34,129 nt of DNA from Phialocephala subalpina (taxonomy: Eukaryota > Ascomycota > Leotiomycetes > Helotiales > Mollisiaceae): the NCBI GenBank assembly GCA_900073065.1, contig FJOG01000091.1:1-34129 (forward strand). Reading direction: 5' to 3'. The notes beneath the pieces were generated by a model. The model worked only from the letters and a program-made list of their open reading frames with translations, searched no databases and was not told the origin of the DNA. Every line of letters begins with the position of its first letter. Positions within the stretch are counted from its first letter, which is position 1. Position numbers and translations under genes: made by a program. Below, piece after piece: positions 31,624-34,129 of this stretch.

Positions 31624-33475
31624 CTAAGTAACAAGTAATTGCAAGTGTATATTCACGTTCACTGGTGCTATACCACCGCTCACAGAAGCCTCTTGCTGTT
31701 TTTTCATCCATACTAATGTAGACCACGCAATCCACACTCCTACCATTGCGACCACAAGTGATGGAAGAGCAAGAATCAAGCTCATTTTCCCATCCGTGCT
31801 AAGCCCGGTAACGCTGGACGAAGATACTTGGCTTAAAATAGAGGCATTACTGGTAGGCTCCTCAGCTGTAGTGGTTACCACCGGGGGAAGCAGAAGAGGA
31901 CCTGCTAGTGTCGAGAAGCTGGTGGTTGGGGGGAAAGATGTCGGGGTCGTGGTGCTTGTCAAGAAAGTGGACGGAGAAGGAGTAATAGATGCAGGAGTTG
32001 TTACTGTAGGGATGTCCGTGAAGGAGCCGCCTAGCCATATTGGCCATATGTTAGCAAATACTTCGTATGCCCAGTGCACCTCTTCTATGAAGGCATAGGA
32101 ACTCACTTGGAAGAATGCTATGAAGGACACCGACCCACGTTTTAGAATGCGCACTACTACTAGTGGCAGTGAATGATTCTGTGAAAGTGGGAGGACTTCT
32201 AGTACCAGAAGCAGCGGTCAAAGATACTGTTCCTGAGCTAGTTGGACTGACCACAGCCGTCGAATTGACGGAGGCGCTTACTGAGATATCAGTAGCACTC
32301 GACGTTGGCGATACAGTCACGCTCGTTGGAAGAGTCGTTGGCGGTGTCGTAACGGAGGCGATGGTGCTGTTGCCCGTAGGTGGCACAACCGTCGAGACGC
32401 CAGTATCGCTGCTAGTTGGTGGTACTGAGGTGATCGTGCCAGCTATAGAGACAGAGGTAGGCGTAAATATTGGAATGACGCTTCCAGAGCTTGTGGGCGT
32501 CGCAGTGCTGAGACTTCCAGACACGCTTGTCGATATAGGCGCTGATCCACTTGTCGTCGTCACGGGAACAGAGCTGGTGGTAGAGCCAAAGATGCTGGAA
32601 ATGATGCTTCCTAGATCAGTGGTCGGGCTAGATATCGGGCTTGAAACTGTTGCAGCCGAGGTGGTGGTTGAAAGAGGCACTCCAGTGGACGCAGATCCAG
32701 TTATCCCTGAAGTAGACGTAGGTGCAGAACTAGAAGCATCAATTGCGACTGTTGATGCGTTTGCATCGCTAGAAACGACTGATGAGACTGATGAGACCGA
32801 CGAGTCGCTTGAAGAAACCACTGAGGAAGCTGCCACTGGTGTAGAGGTGGGAGCAGACGAAGACACGGGATCGGTAGGGCTTGCAGAAACAGTAGCAGTT
32901 AAACCCGTGCTTCCTGCTGTAGAGGAAAGGGCAGCTGGGGTAAGTCCAATAGGGAGTCCAGTTGAAGCAGCACCAGTTAGAGCAGCTAGGAGCGCTCCGA
33001 GCGTGAGTGTTGTCAAGTGAAAGATATCAGTATTGCTCTCCGCGATCGAGGAAACAAGACTCGGGATATCCGGTATTATAAACGGGGTGGTCGTAGCAGC
33101 GTAGGAGGGGTACAGAGAGACCGATGATACCAAAATGGATGAAGTGACCGAGTCTCTGGCCAGACATATAACCCAGTCTTCATTTTTCCCATTCCCTCTC
33201 TCTATCGGGCTGACAATAGAGTATTCAGGAGATTGGTAATGGATATTCCAGTCGAAAGATTCGCAGGCGTCGAGAGAAACATTTCCCAATTGTCTTTGAG
33301 CAGGGGAAATTGGGTCCCACAACGGGTCCCATTCGAACATCTGAGGATGATTTGTATCGGAGCTCAACATGGGTAGTTGATAATCAATCTTGCATTGCGC
33401 TGAGATTAACGAAGGGCAATGAAGCACGTGAAGAAAGTTGACGAAAGGCAGTCGGCGGCGAGAAAAAAGGAACAT
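31624..33475 (-). CDS. Mucin-like Ser/Thr-rich single-pass surface protein (two exons)
   Basis: Exon 1 is 33475-32107 and exon 2 is 32030-31624. The intron (32031-32106, 76 nt, phase 1) has a consensus GTGAGT donor, a GCTAAC branch site and a CTAG acceptor. The product is 591 residues. The N-terminus (MFLFSRRR, then a moderately hydrophobic run ending near LISA, residue 27) could be a signal peptide. Residues about 40-130 form a small region with a few Cys and Trp. About 165-530 is low-complexity Ser/Thr/Val/Pro sequence expected to be heavily O-glycosylated. A transmembrane helix lies at about 539-564, followed by KK and a 26-residue cytosolic tail. The layout recalls fungal wall-stress sensors and signalling mucins, but no WSC or other named domain is visible, so a sensor or adhesin role is inference. 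AT-rich sequence lies on both sides. Confidence 0.8.
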
Positions 33476-34129
33476 TTTGACATTGGTGGTTTTAAAGTAT
33501 TAGTGAATCTCGGTCCTGGAGCTAACGAGATTAACTCCAAAAATATCGCGCGTCTACAGCTCTGCTCCTGGAGTGCAATTCTCAGCTCAATTTGATAATC
33601 CAGTCGCAATGCAAATGACTCGGAACCCTTGGAGCCTGCAGCGGAATTTGAACTGATTATATTGCTTGAAGAAAGCCTTGCCAGGAAGCTAGCGTGGGAT
33701 TTGAGGCTGTGCACGATCGGTGTGTCTAGCGGTTTGAACACACAAAGGGAAATCGTAGACGAGCCTTGTAGAAATTGAGGGAGGCTGAAACAAGATGCTC
33801 TTGAGTTTGGATAGGACGTTAATCTGGATTTTATACACGTGATAATAATACCTAGGTTCGGTATTAGGATAATACTTTACCAAATATACTTTCTACTTTA
33901 ATTGCTTAGCGCAATATAAGGTAAAGAGGGCTTTAGACTCCCACCCGCTGAAAATCACGTGGTTAAAATATAGGGGTTTAAATAAATAGAAAATCAAAAT
34001 TTATTTCGAATTTTGAATTTAAAAATTATAACTTTTTAAAGAAAATATTTCTAATCAATTTTCTTTAAAATTAAATTTTATATTATATATATTAAAATAA
34101 TTATTTTTAACTAGTTTATTTTATAAATA
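33476..34129. other. Promoter region passing into an AT-rich block
   Basis: 33476-33840 has balanced composition and should hold the leader and promoter of the minus-strand mucin-like gene. CACGTG words occur near 33837 and 33955. From about 33970 to the end the sequence is RIP-like and AT-rich, with no frame. Confidence 0.5.

Noticed and set aside
32163..33020. 285-codon plus-strand frame rich in Val, Glu and Thr
   Set aside because: It is the exact antisense of the Ser/Thr-rich repeats of the mucin-like gene; low-complexity Ser/Thr codons leave the opposite strand open. The minus-strand model has a signal-like start, a membrane helix and a consensus intron.
1..34129. Search for CRISPR arrays, bacterial operons, rRNA genes, telomere repeats and complete tRNA genes
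   Set aside because: None was found by reading; the gene structures are eukaryotic and no regularly spaced repeats or telomeric tracts are present.

Overview
The window looks like part of a filamentous ascomycete genome (Pezizomycotina, possibly Leotiomycetes). The reasons are short GT-AG introns with CTAAC/CTGAC-type branch sites, two HET-domain (heterokaryon incompatibility) genes, Ser/Thr-rich cell-surface proteins, and a sharp split between gene-bearing sequence of moderate GC and very AT-rich blocks with the signature of repeat-induced point mutation (RIP). Species and chromosomal position cannot be read from the sequence.

Layout. 1-1330 is an AT-rich RIP-type block. 1331-2779 has no gene but holds a degenerate 490-bp inverted repeat. 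2780-5574 (minus) is a two-exon gene for a single-pass membrane glycoprotein with an EGF-like module. 5575-10312 is 4.7 kb with no supportable gene. It ends at a 158-bp MITE (10313-10470) with 35-bp terminal inverted repeats and TA target duplications. 11353-13517 (minus) is a large protein of unknown function whose two reading frames need either a 59-nt intron or a one-base correction. 15018-15749 (minus) is a small uncharacterised fungal protein. 16420-18558 (minus) is a HET-domain gene with one intron and one single-base frameshift. 19495-20418 (plus) is a coiled-coil protein. An assembly gap of 413 N (20552-20964) follows.

21428-27950 is a complete Ty3/gypsy chromovirus-type retrotransposon: 350-bp LTRs, 5-bp CTATA target duplication, gag-protease-RT-RNase H-integrase-chromodomain order. 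Its left 5.4 kb is heavily RIP-mutated. Its last ~1.1 kb, including the chromodomain, an antisense Zn2Cys6-like reading frame and the 3' LTR, is nearly spared. Only 122 bp beyond it lies a second HET-domain gene (28073-29904, minus), again interrupted by one single-base frameshift. 29905-31623 is gene-poor. 31624-33475 (minus) is a two-exon mucin-like, single-pass Ser/Thr-rich surface protein. The window ends in another AT-rich block.

The genes do not form a pathway. The picture is an accessory region in which non-self-recognition (HET) genes and fast-evolving surface proteins lie between RIP-degraded transposons. The least ordinary points are the abrupt RIP boundary inside one retrotransposon, its antisense zinc-cluster/coiled-coil frame, a mutation-free GC-rich block inside both LTRs, and the repeated one-base disruptions of the HET genes.
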